Positions 1-12,585 are shown, counted from the stretch's first letter. The stretch: 64,000 nt of DNA from Sorex araneus (GCF_027595985.1 NC_073303.1:372012386-372076385); one strand, 5' to 3'. Numbers and translations: made by a program. The notes: generated by a model not told the origin, from the sequence alone.

Positions 1-305
1 TGGGAGGTCTGGGTTGAATGGGAATTCAGGGAATTTATTATTATGAAGCTGAGCACACAAAGAAACACTGGGGGCTGATTCTACAGTTGTGTGTAGAACT
101 GATCCAGTAAATTCCAGCAGAGAAGAAAGAGCAGGCTGAGTCGGTTCTTAAAGACTGCTGGATGTTCTTATCTTGCCTAATAGATTCAGAACATTGTGTT
201 TTCCTTTTTTTTTACATAGTTGTATTTATTTTTCTCATAAAGATATCAAAGAATCCATTAATTACGTAATGTTATAATGAACATCTTTAGACCTTATTTA
301 TTGTC
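1..305. other. Non-coding flank, nothing recognised
   Basis: AT-rich sequence with a short T run near 205-213. No gene or recognisable repeat. Confidence 0.5.
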
Positions 306-735
306 TTTTTAAAAATTTTATTGAATCACCATGAGATAGTTACAAGCTTTTATATTTGGATTATAATCTCACAGTGATCAAACACCCATCCCTCCACCAG
401 TGCATATTCCCCACCACCAATATCCCTGGTATACGCCCCCTTTCCCACCCTCCCCCTGCCTCCATGGCAGACAATATTTCTCATACTCTCTCTCTACTTT
501 TGGGCATTATGGCTTGCAACACAGACACTGAGAGGTCATCATGTTTGGTCCATTGTCTACTTTCGGCACGCATCTCCCATCCTGACTGATTCCTCCAGCT
601 ATCATTTTCTTAGTGATCCCTTTTCTATTCCATCTACCTTCTCCCCTCCGCTCATGAAGCAGGCTTCCAGCTATGGGGCAATCCCCCTGACCCTTGTATC
701 TACTGTCCTTGGGTATAGGTCTCATGTTAGGAACA
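306..735 (-). mobile_element. L1 3' end, antisense
   Basis: Begins with a T/A-rich tail and TTTTATTGAATCACCATGAG, the reverse complement of the L1 3' terminus (CTCATGGTGATTCAATAAAA) also seen in sense near 59750. It continues through the same 3'UTR segment (ATCAAACACCCATCC ... CCACCAGTGCA ... GGCAGACAATATTTC ... ACTGAGAGGTCATCATG). Only the 3' end is present, typical of 5'-truncated L1. Confidence 0.75.
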
Positions 736-2139
736 CAGTCTTTTAAAAATAAATATGAGACCATTGAAATGTGTCCTTTAAAGATTCTTTGTTTAACCAT
801 TTTAAAAGCCTTGATTGAAAATGACAGTGTCATTTTAATCAATTTATGCTGCTTGTTATGAAGCTTCTTTTTATCATTCAAACCTGCGTTCCCCCATGCT
901 TTGTGGGGAGTGGAAGTCTTTCTCACTAGTTTAAAACTTCTCATATTCTGTGCTGAAGTCAGGGACAGTCTATCAAAGTTCACTCAACCATCACATTGCT
1001 TCAATTACTTCCTACATAATGATCTCTTTTCCTTTAAAATGTCTTTAGCCTTCTGCATGCATGCGTCACGCACACGCAAAAGTTTGTTAAATATCTAAGT
1101 GTGATGGTGTGAATTCCTCAGGTGTTGGAAGACAGAGAAACTAGAGGGTATTTGATAATTAGGTGCAACTTAATAAGTGCCCAAGTGCTATTGTGCCTTG
1201 CTGTCATTCAGCGAACAATCCTTTAGTTTCTGAGGTCATTCTGACCCCCTTTCCAATAGGACCGGCTCTTAATATCCAGTGTATCAAATCTAATCCTACG
1301 GTTTACTGTGCACCAGTGCAATCGGTCTGCTGGGAGCTCTGTCCTCTCTTCCCTGTGAATGGAAGTCTTGCTTCAGCCCTGCCGGTGGCTTGAATCGCCT
1401 CAATTTGTTCTGGCAATCAGCACAGCTGCTTCATGTGAAAGGCACGGGGACCGCTGACCATCGCATTAAGACTGACCTCAAGCTCCATGGAAGAGGCTCA
1501 GCCCTTTCTCCGGGCCGGCAGAGCGTGTGCAAACACAGCAGCTCAAGCGCAAAATGGTGCAGTGATTTAAAGCCAGGCTCAGCCTGCTTCTCCTGCTAGA
1601 AGCGCGCTGAGACCAGACGGGCGGTGGGATCCTTGCCACATCTGCTGCCTGTCCCCGGGCCCTTGACTGAGGACCGAGGCTTTCTGAGGGCCAGACGCTC
1701 GGTGAAAAGGTGATTGAAAGCTGGCCAGGGGCGGAAAGAGTTTCCCCTTTGTGCTCAAGGGTTCTGAAGGAAGTTGAGTTGCTTTTTTTTTTTTTTTTCT
1801 TCTGCAAAACTGCCAGGGGGACAAAAATCTTTTCCCAATTAGTGCCTAATGGACTTACAGAACTGTGAAAAGTTACATTTTCTCTCTCTTTGCTTTTGTC
1901 TCAATATCTCCAGCCTGGACTCAGTTCATCAAAAGTGCGATGGCTTTTCAACTCCTTCCACATCTGTTATATCTGAGCTTCCTTGAATAGCGCACAGACA
2001 GTGGAATGGCAGGATCTTCTTTTGACTTATTCCCGTACTCATGGTAAAAACCGAGTATTTCACAGAAAATATTCCCTTGAGTTGGATATGTACACCTTAC
2101 TCTAAATTCCTAATTTCCTATGCTGGGCTTCAGTAAGCC
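736..2139. other. Non-coding flank, mostly single-copy
   Basis: No gene or clear repeat. The part around 1460-1760 is locally GC-richer. A T run lies at 1782-1799. Short open frames here show no domain or homologue I recognise. Confidence 0.4.
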
Positions 2140-2340
2140 TTAGCACTGTAGCACTGTTGACCCCTTGTTCATCAATTTGCTCCGTCAGGCAACAGTAATG
2201 TCTCCATTGTGAGACTTGTTACTGTTTTTGAGATATAGAATAAGCCACAGGTAGCTGGCCAGGCTCTGTGGAAGGGATACTCTCTGTAGCTTGCCGGGCT
2301 CTCCCAGAAGGACGGAGGAATCGAACCCGGGTCGGCCTTA
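2140..2340 (-). mobile_element. Type B SINE, antisense, lacking most of the tRNA head
   Basis: Starts with TAGCACTGTAGCACTG (reverse complement of the type B 3' end) and runs through TCTCCATTGTGAGACTTGTTACTG, GTAGCTGGCCAGGCTCTG and GGAATCGAACCCGGGTCGGCC, the inverse of the Pol III B-box region. The 5' part of the head is missing. Confidence 0.85.
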
Positions 2341-2403
2341 AAGTTAGAATAGTGTATGGTAAAAACTAATGATGTTTAGGTAGGTTTCAGGAAGTAACAA
2401 ATT

Positions 2404-2590
2404 TGTTTTATTTTATTTTTTTGTTTTGCGGGGCAGGGGTGCGGGGTGGGGGAGAGACGGGTGGTCACACCCAGCTCTGCTCAGGATTTTACTCCTGTCT
2501 CTGTGCTCTGGGATCACGTCTAAAGTGCTCAGGAAACCGTATATGGTGCCAGGGAGTAGACATGGGTTGTACACAGGCAAAGCAAACACG
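2404..2590 (-). mobile_element. Type A SINE, antisense, diverged
   Basis: T-rich start (inverse of the A tail), then GGTCACACCCAGCTCTGCTCAGG and a body matching type A at many points (CTCTGTGCTCTGGGATCAC, GTGCTCAGGAAACC, ATATGGTGC). Head eroded. Confidence 0.65.
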
Positions 2591-3719
2591 TATTTTTCCC
2601 AAACGTCATTAATGATTTTGTTCACCACAAAACCAAGATTTTTTTTTTCATCTCTTAAAATTATCAGACAGTCAGCTGCAAACCTATGCTCTTATTGACC
2701 TGAATTCTTCGAATGCTTCACAAAAATTTGAGGGTAAAGTATAGAGAAAAATTGGAAAAAAAAAACTTAGGTCTACAAAATGCTAAGAGTTCTAGAGATA
2801 TTAATGATCGTTATCCATGTTCTATTTATAATGAAGACAAATACATTTGAAAATACTTAAGTTTGTGAATGTTTTTAAAATGAGCTACTGAGGGAATAGG
2901 AGAGATTAGGAAGCAATGGGACTGGCCCTTGACCTTGAGCCCCGGAAACTGTGAGATATGAATGTTTGATGTTTACCCCCCTCGGTCCCTGGCATTTCTT
3001 AGGCAGCACAACGAGAATACAACATTTACCTTTGCTATTAGGGATTATAAATGTGGGCTCCTGGAGAAGCCCAACAGTTAGATGAACGCACAGACTGACA
3101 ACTGGAGAATGCCTCTCCCATCTCAGGGGACTAGAGGATGCTCAGGTTCAATCATACTTTTAATGGGAAAATGTAGCCTGGCTGTGGCCTGATTTTCGGT
3201 GAGTACAAGAGATGTCAGAAAAAGAGATTTGTCTGATGCGTTTTGGATAACGAATGCTGGAGGACACATTTGAAAAGAAATGTGTTTTTGAAACTATGCG
3301 ATTATGAAATGTGTCGGGAGGTTGGGGAAAGTTAGATGGGCACATACTGGTGAACTTAATCTAAGTCAGCTACAATTTCATGTTGGGGCGTTTTATATTC
3401 ATTTCAAACAGGAAAGGTAGTTAAACATATTTTAGCTCTTTTAATCTACAGAATACTTAAATATTCAAGAGCTACCTCAATTTTTCTAACAACAGAGCTA
3501 TTTTTATTCTTTTGCATAAGTCTTATACATACTTAGCTAATCTAGTTAACTTTTGAATGGAAGAGGCTTGATGTTTCACAGAACAAAGGAAATGAATTCT
3601 CAATCAATAAGGCTTCAAAAATAAAATAGCTTTCTTGCCATGAGCTATTTTTATTTATTCATTAATATTTTTAATGACATTATGTTGGTTGACAACACAA
3701 TGCTCTTTAGAAAGACAGT
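2591..3719. other. Non-coding flank, nothing recognised
   Basis: AT-rich, no gene or clear repeat. Confidence 0.4.
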
Positions 3720-5160
3720 TTTGTGCCACTTTAAATGCATGTTTCTGCACTATGATGCCCACCACAACAGACCCTCCACCATAGCGTACTGGGCGCCCCC
3801 CTCCTTGACGTCCACTCCATCTCCTTCTCAGCAACCTTCATTCCAGAGATAAAATTTCAGGGTTTGTTTCGGCATAATCTGCTCCTTGATCAACAGGCCT
3901 TGAGCTTTATCATATCCATGGAGTTATCATCCTGCGAAATATTTCTCAACCTTTCCAAACCATGGTCCCATTTGACTTTATTTCCTTCCTATGATCCGCC
4001 CATCCTATGAGCTGATCCCTAGTCTCATGCCATGGCTCCTATTAACTCATTTTTGACATGCCACGCCCCCCCCACCTTGGGACATCCTAGAGGCCTAAAT
4101 GAGACCTATAAGAGAACTATATGCCCCCTGGGGGTGACACATCAGAATATAGTCTCTCTCCTCTAAAAAATAAATGACTCGGTCTCATTGGGCAACTCTC
4201 AGTCTCCAAAGAACAATGCATCATGAGTTATATCCCATTCTCTGTATCTATATATTCTATTAAGTTACCATATTGACAAATGTTGCCATATTATTGATGC
4301 TTTATGGGCAATGTTAGTTCACTCGCCACCTCTGTCAACAGTGTGCTGGTAACCCTCCACCTCTGGTTCAGATCTCTCTCCTTCCCACCACTTTGTGTCA
4401 CATTTTCTTGATCTGTTGGCACTATTCAGGTTCAAGTTTGTCTCCACAGGGGACAAAGCTGCCATGTTATGTCTTCTTGGATTTCATATATGAGGGAGAT
4501 CATTTAGTGACTCTTTCCCCTTCACTTCACTTAAGATGCTACCCTGACGCCACCCAGGTTGCAGTGTACTTCATGATTTTATCTTTTCTCATAGTCAGGT
4601 GGGATTCCTTGGTGAATAGAGGCTGCAGTTTCTTTTTCCACTCATCTGTTGTTGGGCGCTGAGGTTGTTTTCAGACCTTGGTTATTGTGAATAGTGTTGT
4701 GGTGAAAAGTTGCGCATATGTCCTTGTGGATTAATCTTTCAATATATGGTGAGCAAATGCTGGGGCAGGATAGCTGGGTCATATAGACATTCCAGTTCTG
4801 ATTATCTGGAGTCTACACACAGTTGTCCATAGGGATGAACCAGATGGTTTCACTAACAATTAATGAGATTGCCCTTTTTGCTGCATCCTTACCAACAGTG
4901 AGTGTTAACATTATTTCAGTTAAAATAAAGTTACACTTTTTAATGGTTTTTGGGTCACAACTGCTAGTACTCAGGCATCACTTCCGAGTGCTTTGATGAC
5001 TGCATATAGTGCTGGGGGTAGAATCGGGGTTGATTAAAAGTTTAACCCCTGTACTATGTCTTGGATCATGTTCTAATGAGGTACTTTCTTACTGACATGT
5101 ACTGATTTCTCTTTGTTGTTCTGGTTTGCATTTCAGAAATATTCAGTGATAACTAACACT
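3720..5160 (-). mobile_element. Old L1 fragment, antisense, interrupted by a SINE
   Basis: The part 4440-4925 follows the antisense L1 ORF2 3'-end pattern: CACTCATCTGTTGTTGGGCGCTGAGG, GTTATTGTGAATAGTGTTG, ATGTCCTTGTGGATTAATC, GCTGGGTCATATAGACATTCC, GCATCCTTACCAACAGTGAG. After an inserted SINE (4936-5069) it resumes with GTTCTGGTTTGCATTTC. The left part (3720-4440) is less certain. No intact frame remains. Confidence 0.6.
4936..5069 (-). mobile_element. Type A SINE, antisense, old, inside L1
   Basis: TTTTTGGGTCACAACTGCTAGTACTCAGGCATCAC and GTGCTGGGGGTAGAATCGGGG match the type A body in reverse. It separates two parts of one L1 fragment, so it inserted after the L1. Confidence 0.65.
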
Positions 5161-5365
5161 TTTCCTTATTAATTTTCTTTGAGGTAAGGCAATTTACTCA
5201 GGGAAAAAAAAGTAGGAGAGAAAGAGTTTTATGCTCAAGAAAGAACACAAATTTTCCAGGATGGAAAGAGCTGAATGATGAACATTTTTTCATATGGATA
5301 TTTCCATCATGACTTAGTTTTAAATAAAATGTTAAAGTATGAGGTCATATCTATTTGGAAGGAGG

Positions 5366-5524
5366 GGGGGTATCTGATAGTTCTCAGGTCTTATTTCCTG
5401 ATTCTGTGGTCAGGAATCATTTCTGAAGGTTATCAGGGACTCTCATCTTGTTCCAGAGATCTACTGACAGATCTGCTGAGTGCAAGGCTAGTGCCTTACC
5501 CATTGGACCATCTTTCTGGCCCTA
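5366..5524 (-). mobile_element. Type A SINE, antisense, diverged
   Basis: GTTCTCAGGTCTTATTTCCTG, GGTCAGGAATCATTTCTGAAG and an end at GTGCCTTACCCATTGGACCATCTTTCTGGCCC, the inverse of the tRNA-like head. Confidence 0.7.
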
Positions 5525-8073
5525 TAGTAAATTTATGAAACAATCCCATATCTTTTTGAATTATAGTCACAACACTGATAAAGTAAGAGTCTTGGTGTCT
5601 TCTAGGTGACAAGGTATTGAGCCCAAATATCCTCAGTGATTCGTAGAAATTTCATTGCTAACTAAAGCTTGTTAACCTGCTCAGACCATTATGTATAACT
5701 GCACCTATATATTTGGAAGGACACTTTTATTACTCAAGTATAACACTTTTGTGTTAACGTTAAACACAAAAAGGCTCACATGCATGCCCTAATGAGTATT
5801 CCCTTTCTATCACACCTTACTCTCACACAGAAACACCAGTGCATTTGGAAATGTTCCTGCTTAGGTCAATGGAAGCTGTTTATATTGTTTATATTTATAT
5901 TCAGGAAATGCATCTCACTCACTTACTGAATCTTTTGTAGTGAACCCTATAGTGTGGTGTTCAGAGGGACCATTTTGCTCCATGGGAACTGGAGTGAAGG
6001 AGTGATGCTCATTAAATTCCTCTTCACTCATTGAGACTTCAAATAGGAAAGTAGAACCACTTGGCAATTTGCAAGGGTAATGACTGCTTGGGATTTCACC
6101 TTTATGCATGCTGTAGTTCAGGTTCATAAAAAGACTACTGCTATTCTTGACTCTAAGTAGCTTCTAGGGCGGCCGTTCTTCAGGATTTTATTAAGCACGC
6201 TTCCCTTCTTGAAAATTCACCTCTGGCTCATTTCACCTAATCCTTCTTTCTAAGGTCTGTAATTTCCTCTTCTAGTCTCCCCTTCTGATATTCCCCCAGA
6301 GCAGAGCTTGGGCCTCAAAGTCGGGAACTCCAGAGAGCTCTCCTGACTCCACGCAACTGTGGGAAGAGGGCTCATCCCTACATGAACATTTCATGTGAGT
6401 TCCGAGAGCAGCAAATAGCCTTGAGTGTGGCACCCGCAACAAAACCTCAGAGCACAGGGCAAGCCGGTACTCGGCTCTACATACAAAGGAGAATCAAGGG
6501 AGGGATGCTGAGAGCAGAGCAGTGGGTGCAGGGGGTAGAAAGATCCCCAAATACACAGTCTCTCAGGGGCGCGTTGAGAGAGCCCTCCCTCTGTCCAGTG
6601 GTATAGAGGACGATGCGCATGACATGACTCTGACTGGATCTGAAAATCCCTCTTTGCTCCACAAGCTGAAACCTTCTCCAAATAGTCCCTCTATATTGTT
6701 ACTACTAAATTCTATTCATGTTCAAAGCCCAACATAGGACCTGATTTTGACTGGCTTATGCTTTCAGAGTTTGCCAATAAGCAACCTCATCTTCCTCTTT
6801 CCATCCCCGTATATCTCCATTTGCTGCTCTCTGACTGAATTCACTTCTTTACTGCTAGGTTATCATTACATGTGAGCCTGGAATATCCCTCCATGCCCGG
6901 ACCTTCCTATCCTCATTCCTAGTCCCTATCATCTGTGACATTAAGTCCTGTGACACAGTACATACTCAGTATTTTTGAAAACAATGTGTGCTAGAGAAAC
7001 TTTCCTTCTTTTTTTTCGCAAAGACTCTAAGCGAAAGACTCTATTTCTCTCTATCACAGAGAGAAATGTCTCACAGAAATTTGCATCATTGCCTTTATCT
7101 CTGAAGACTTTAAGATGGCTTTTATGGAACAGCTATAATTCAAGTGGCAGTGCAAGCCTACTTGCATTATTTCTGACAATTTTGATCTGTGCCGCTTTTA
7201 AAAAATAATTTGCGTTCCAAGGCTTCTGAATTCAGAAACACAATAGCACTCCGGGAGTCTCATATGCTATTTCCATGAGGGTTCCCTTGCTTTGCAACGT
7301 AAGCCAAGGAAAAATCAAGTGCTCATCTGAGTGCGCTGGCTGTTCAGAAGACACTGCTGAGAAACATGACAGGCGGCAGCGAGTGTGTCTCGTCACAATG
7401 ATAACTGTGACCCACAATAACTGGGTCAACTGCTCAGTCCGGGGCGATTGGTTGACTTCCTAGGTTTGTTCCAGGGGGCTACGGAATCTTCACCCCGTGC
7501 CTTGTCTTGGTGGTTCTGGTGAGCATCAAGCTCCCTGGAATATCTGAGCCGTGGGGCAGCAGCTTGGCGGAATGAATTAACCATCTGAGGGAAATGCACC
7601 CTGGGCACCACACCTCCCTTCCCACAGGAGCTGAGCAGGCTCCAGCTCTTCCGTCCTGATGCCTTCTCACCTGAGGAGAATCGAGGAGACAATCCCTTCG
7701 ACTCCATTAGACTCATGGGCATTTTCTGAATAGTCCTGTGGTGTTGGGCAGCTCCAGTACTCCGTGAGCACTTTTGGCGCCTTTACCCTAGTGGTAAGCT
7801 CTCCAAGGAAATACTCACTTTGAATTCATTTTTTGGACACTGAAAATGGAGCCCTAAGAATCTCCAAAGTGGCCAAATGGTTACGTTATCCCAATCTTCT
7901 GTAGTCTAGAATTCTTGTGGGGAGAGGCCAGGGTCACTAATGAGATGCAGTTGGGGTGACCCCCTGAAGCTAATTAAGTCGACAAGCCTTTATCTCCCTT
8001 CTCTCATTGTTCACACATGCTCTGATATCCATATTCATGCTACAAACAGCTTTATTTATTTCATCCATCTCAT
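5525..8073. other. Non-coding flank, no recognised repeats
   Basis: About 2.5 kb with no SINE, L1 or gene I recognise. Open frames of 60-98 codons near 6390-6680 and 7430-7720 lack recognisable features and overlap on both strands, so they are treated as chance. Confidence 0.4.
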
Positions 8074-8234
8074 TGTTTGGAGGCCACACTCAGTCATGCT
8101 CACAGGTTCCTCCTGGCTCTGATCTCAGGGACCACTCCTGGAGTGTTTGGAGACCATATGGGGTACCTGTGATCAAACTCAGGCCAGCTATGTGCAAGAC
8201 AAGCACCCTAGCAGCTGCACTGTCATTCTGGGCC
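8074..8234 (-). mobile_element. Type A SINE, antisense
   Basis: GGAGGCCACACTCAGTCATGCTCACAGG, GACCATATGGGGTACCTGTGATC, and end CTAGCAGCTGCACTGTCATTCTGGGCC. Moderately diverged. Confidence 0.75.
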
Positions 8235-9988
8235 AAGATATCTTCCATGTCTTTGCATTTTTGGATAGCAGTGGATGCGTTATCAGATCTTTGCTCCACA
8301 GTTAAGTGTCTTGGCCAAAACTCTTCTCAAATGAATTTCTATAGAATCTCCTAAAGATTTCTGCATCTCATGACCCATGATGCCTTCAAAAGGCATCTAG
8401 GGCGTTCCTGCATGTTGACTGTAATGTTGACCCCGGTCTCCTTTCATAAAACAACTTCATAAAATGACCCTTGGATCCCATCCTGCTCCAAACATCCCAA
8501 ACATTTTCTCTTCCCACTCAGGAATTTCTGGATCTTGCTATGTCATCCCACACTTGACCTTTCTGCGCCCGTGTCCTCGAAAGTCTTCTGGTGTGTGGCA
8601 GAGATGTGTGTCACCCTTTGTTTCTACAACAGATTGAAAAGGTCTGAATAAAATGGACCTTATTCATTTGGGGATTTCCGTTCCCTATTCTAAGATTCAC
8701 AAAGCGGGGGATCTGGTTAATATTTAACAAAGAATTGAACGATTGTATTGAGCCAGAAAATCTCGGACTGACTTCCATCACGAAGATGGAAGCATACTTA
8801 GATGAGAGGAACTGAAGGACAGATACATCCTTAGGAAAATGCTAAGCACTGCATAATGAAAAGATGCATTTCTCTTATTAGCCACCATTTTATATTGGGA
8901 GATATATTCACAAGATACTATAAATGGCCCAAACTTTGGGGGAGCTTGCCTTATGAAACTATTCCTTACTTTCTGACACATCTACGTTTCCCCTGGCTCC
9001 TTAGAATTTCTACTGAGTTCTCAATGATTAGCTCTTCTGCCCTTAGCTAGCAGATACCAACGCTGCAACTCGGCCACTGGCATTAAGATGGGGTAGAATG
9101 AATATGATCTAATCAGCAATCTCATCAGACACTTCTTAATTGCACCAACCCTGCTTTGGGAGATAAAAGATGTCGGGAAGTACTTTCTATAGCGACAAAA
9201 ACCACAACAAAGTTCTTCTACCTTTCCTTGTCCCTCCTTCTTCAAAATATAGCTCTGCACAGGTTATTTTATTGATTTAATCAAGAGAGTAAGATTCTTT
9301 TCCAGTAGGGAAAAAAAGAGAAAATGTATCAAATTTGTGTACAGCGTTCAGTGACATTATGCAAAGAAATAAAACCTTCCAGCAAGAGTTTCCAAAAAGA
9401 TGGCTTTACGTATATGAATATTAAATATTAGATCATAAATTTGAAAATTATATGGAAACATGAAATTTCCTAAGTGAACATATGCAGTTATGACCTACAT
9501 TTGTATCTCATGGACTCTTAAAACATCTGGCAGCACCTAGCTATTTAGCTACAGTTCTTTTTATTTGAATTTCTCAGCATGCTAGCCTTTCTAATCAACT
9601 GAAACTCGGAAGCCGAGGAGGGGAGAGGAAAAGGGAGCTCGTAAAACAGGTCTTGTTCCTGGACATGAGTATACAGAGTAACCCAGTGACCCTGTGGTGT
9701 CTTCCCTGCATCTATGGTCCCTAATACCTAAGGAAAAAAGCTTCCTCCAAAGTATAAGACAAAAACACCCTCCTGGAAGGATACCTCTCTACAGAGTCAA
9801 TCCTTTGCCACATGGCCCCAACATCCTACATGTGTACTCTCTCCTTTGTCCTGAATACACCCAACTCACTGCAGACTTTTGTCTGGTTTATTCCTCCTAC
9901 AGTCATTTTCCAGCAGATTCCACACGCCCAGCTCATTCCTGAACTCGTTTCTCAGTGGAAGTCCCGTCTCTGGAGAAAGACAGCACTT
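8235..9988. other. Non-coding flank, nothing recognised
   Basis: AT-rich, no gene or clear repeat. Confidence 0.4.
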
Positions 9989-10141
9989 GGGCTGGAGGAA
10001 TAAGAGAGCAAGGAAGTCACTTGCCTAGCAGGTCACTCTGGGTTCCAGCCACACCATCCTAAAGGTGCCCTGAGTTCCACCAGAAGGAAGTTTTGAGTAT
10101 GGTCAGGTGTGGCCCTCCTCCCACTGGGAAAAAAAAAAAAA
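9989..10141 (+). mobile_element. Type A SINE, sense, diverged
   Basis: GGGCTGGAGGAATAAGAGAGC head, body AGTATGGTCAGGTGTGGCC, then an A run to 10141. A second SINE follows directly. Confidence 0.6.
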
Positions 10142-10322
10142 CAGCTCCGTTCAAGAGATAGCACAGTGGGCACTTGCATTTCAACGTGGCTGACTTGGTG
10201 CTCTCCCTGGCACTGCATGTGACCCCCAGAGCACCATCAGGAGTGATCCCTGAGTGAAGAGGCAGGAGTCAACCCTGAGCACCTTGCGTTTGCCCTCACC
10301 CCAAATAAACTTAGAAAAGAAA
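10142..10322 (+). mobile_element. Type A SINE, sense, in tandem with the previous copy
   Basis: AAGAGATAGCACAGTGGGC (A-box region), then CCCCCAGAGCACCATCAGGAGTGATCCCTGAGTG and an A-rich end. It starts at the A tail of the preceding copy, a common A-tail insertion preference. Confidence 0.75.
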
Positions 10323-11200
10323 GATCAACCTGACCTCTCTAGATAATCAACCGGTATCACTTGGTTCTGATGAGAATCTCGTCTTTACCTTCCAGCTTGT
10401 TTCTGCTTGGTGGGAGGAACTCTAGACCTGTCCCGAGGGCGAGCGTTTTGTCAGTGTTAGACGCAGTCCTCTACCTACTGAGCTCAGGCTGTTCCTTCTA
10501 GAAGATGGGTAAAGTTATGACAAAAAACATCTTCAAAAGGGCCTGTTGAGGGTGTGAGGGCATCTAGTTCAGCATGGAAAGATTCAGAGGACAACAGCAT
10601 TCATACATAAACACGCATGTTTGCAGCAAATTTGGGGACAGAAGAAACACAATAATAAAAATGATCTCTAGATTTATTCCTGTATGTGGTGTCCTTGAAT
10701 TAAAACAAGCTAGCACACTAAGATGGTGGCTTGCCTGACTCCTGATCAATATTCCGCCTCTTACAAATGGAAGACCCAGACAAACAACAAAGGGGTTTAC
10801 ATAAAACTTGAACTTCCCCGAGTAGTGTTCATTGTTGCCTAAGACGCAAACATCCATTTCTTTATTCAACAAGCATTTACTTTAAGCCAAATATGTGCTG
10901 TGTCTTGATTATACTGAACAACCATCTTGACGTTTTTGTAAGTTCCATCTCAAAAGCAAGTCCATTAGAAGTATTTTTCTAGCTTTTTCCAAGGGTGGCT
11001 CCTTCCCACCCTCTGTGGCTCTCCTGTCTTGCTGCTTGGGACTTCTGAAATTTTCACTGTGACCCCCTTGTAATATCTTGGGGTCCAAAAAGGCATATGA
11101 ACCCAGGTTGAGAGACACAGCACACACTAAGCATCACAAATGTAGGTAACTCTATTAGAAATCTGTAACATTGTAGACAATATTTACCAGGACAGTGGAG
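10323..11200. other. Non-coding flank, nothing recognised
   Basis: No gene or clear repeat. A weak SINE-like stretch near 10410-10500 was not called. Confidence 0.35.
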
Positions 11201-11340
11201 TTCTTTTGGGGGGTGGAGACATTGGTCCACACCCAGGGGTGCTGGGGGACTACTCTCTGCCTCTGTGCTCAGAGACCATGTGTTCCATAAATTGAACCTC
11301 TCACCGGCTTTAGAAAGCAAAGCACACACTCTGCTATTTT
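11201..11340 (-). mobile_element. Type A SINE, antisense, diverged
   Basis: GGTCCACACCCAGGGGTGCTGG, CTCTGTGCTCAGAGACCATGTG and AATTGAACCTC match the type A body and head in reverse. Confidence 0.6.
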
Positions 11341-11509
11341 TCAGGCACCAATGGAGGTTATTTTTTTTGTTTTTAACGCAGAAAAAAAAAAAACATACGA
11401 GAAAACCAAGTCAAAGAGCTCAATGATAAAGCCATAATTTTGGGTACCTAGAGAACGATGCAAGCCCGGACAGAGAAGTGCATCCTGGGAAAATCCAGGC
11501 GCTGAGGGG

Positions 11510-11533
11510 GGAGAGAGAGAGAGAGAGAGAGAG
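11510..11533. repeat. (GA)n microsatellite
   Basis: About 12 units of GA at the upstream edge of the CpG island. Confidence 0.9.
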
Positions 11534-11929
11534 GTCGGTTCTAAACGTCCTGAGGTTTGGTGCGGGCTGGAGGCTGGGTGTGCTGGCTGCAGGGCACGCC
11601 TGGAGCAGGGGAAGGTTAGCAGGCGGCGGAAGGCAGAACTTTCTCAATGAAGCGACGCGCTGCCAACCGGGCGCAGGGTACCCCGAGCTGCACCCCAACG
11701 CCCGGCATGTCTGTGGCTGGAATTCTTCGCACAGAAGCCGAGGCCGGGCTCACCAGACGAGAGGGTACTAAGTAGAGACGTGGGAAATGCGAGCTCGGTG
11801 CAGGGGAGGGGCTGGGCGGGGAGAGGCGGCAGGTCTGAGCCAGCCGGCACAGCTCGGGACCTGCAGAGCCCCAGCCCGCCGCACCCGCACTTTGAGCATC
11901 GCCGTCCAGGACCGGCTCCCGGGGGCAGC

Positions 11930-11965
11930 ATGAGCAAGAGGGTCAGCGGGCGTGCTCGGACGTGA
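11930..11965 (+). other. Possible 11-codon upstream ORF in the CpG island
   Basis: An ATG with A at -3 opens MSKRVSGRART and then a TGA. It would be an upstream ORF only if CDH7 transcription starts before 11930, which I cannot tell. Function unknown. Confidence 0.2.
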
Positions 11966-12011
11966 AGCTCCATCCCCCGGCGACCCCCCGAAGCGGATAC
12001 TTCACCGGCAG

Positions 12012-12017
12012 GTAAAG
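12012..12017 (+). other. Candidate splice donor, weaker
   Basis: CAG|GTAAAG within the upstream half of the CpG island. A plausible but less favoured donor than those at 12724 and 13368. Confidence 0.25.
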
Positions 12018-12083
12018 GAGGAGGCTCCGGGCAGGGGAGAAGCAACTTGCTCCCCGCGCCGGCTGCAGCGCGTCCTGCCGGCG

Positions 12084-12109
12084 CCCCCCGCCCCCCGCAT
12101 CCCCGCCCC
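12084..12109 (-). promoter_or_regulatory. C-run cluster, G-quadruplex/i-motif candidate on the minus strand
   Basis: Four C-runs of 4-6 bases (12084-12089, 12091-12096, 12101-12104, 12106-12109) with loops of 1-4 bases, inside the CpG island. The minus strand therefore carries a short-loop G4 motif. Confidence 0.5.
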
Positions 12110-12525
12110 AGCTCCGCGCCCCCGCGCCAGCTGCGGATTTTCCAGGCCCCCTCCCCCCCTCCGTAAATCACACACCTGGGAAGTTGGGCACTAGACGGCC
12201 CGCGAGGGGAGGGCGTTTGGCGCCAGTGAAGAAAAGTCCAACTAGGGCAGCGGGAGGAGAGCGAAAGGGCAACCGCGCCGGGCCCGAACGCTGTAAGTTG
12301 GGCTGACTTTGCCCACTTTGCCTTCGGCCTGGGGAGCTCCGGGGCCCCCGTCCCTGCTCCCCATCCCCCACCCCACCGCGGGGCGTCGGGGCCAGGGGCT
12401 GGGCGGGTGGATGGGGTCGGGGGTTTGGCTCGGCCGCGGCTCGGCTGCTCCGGCTGCGGCTCCGTCGGCGGCGCCCCGGGGTTCCCGGGCATCAGCTCGG
12501 TGCGCAGCGCGCTTTCGGCGGGCAC

Positions 12526-12585
12526 GGGGGAGGCGCGGGGGGCGCGGGGCGCGGGGCGCGGGGTGCGCGCGGGGGTGCGCGGGGG
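12526..12585 (+). promoter_or_regulatory. G-quadruplex-prone G-run array
   Basis: Seen: G-runs of four or more at 12526-12530, 12537-12542, 12546-12549, 12553-12556, 12560-12563, 12571-12575 and 12581-12585, with loops of 3-7 bases between most of them. This fits the G4+ N1-7 pattern several times over on the + (non-template) strand. If transcription starts upstream it would also be in the 5'UTR RNA. Folding is predicted, not shown. Confidence 0.6.
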
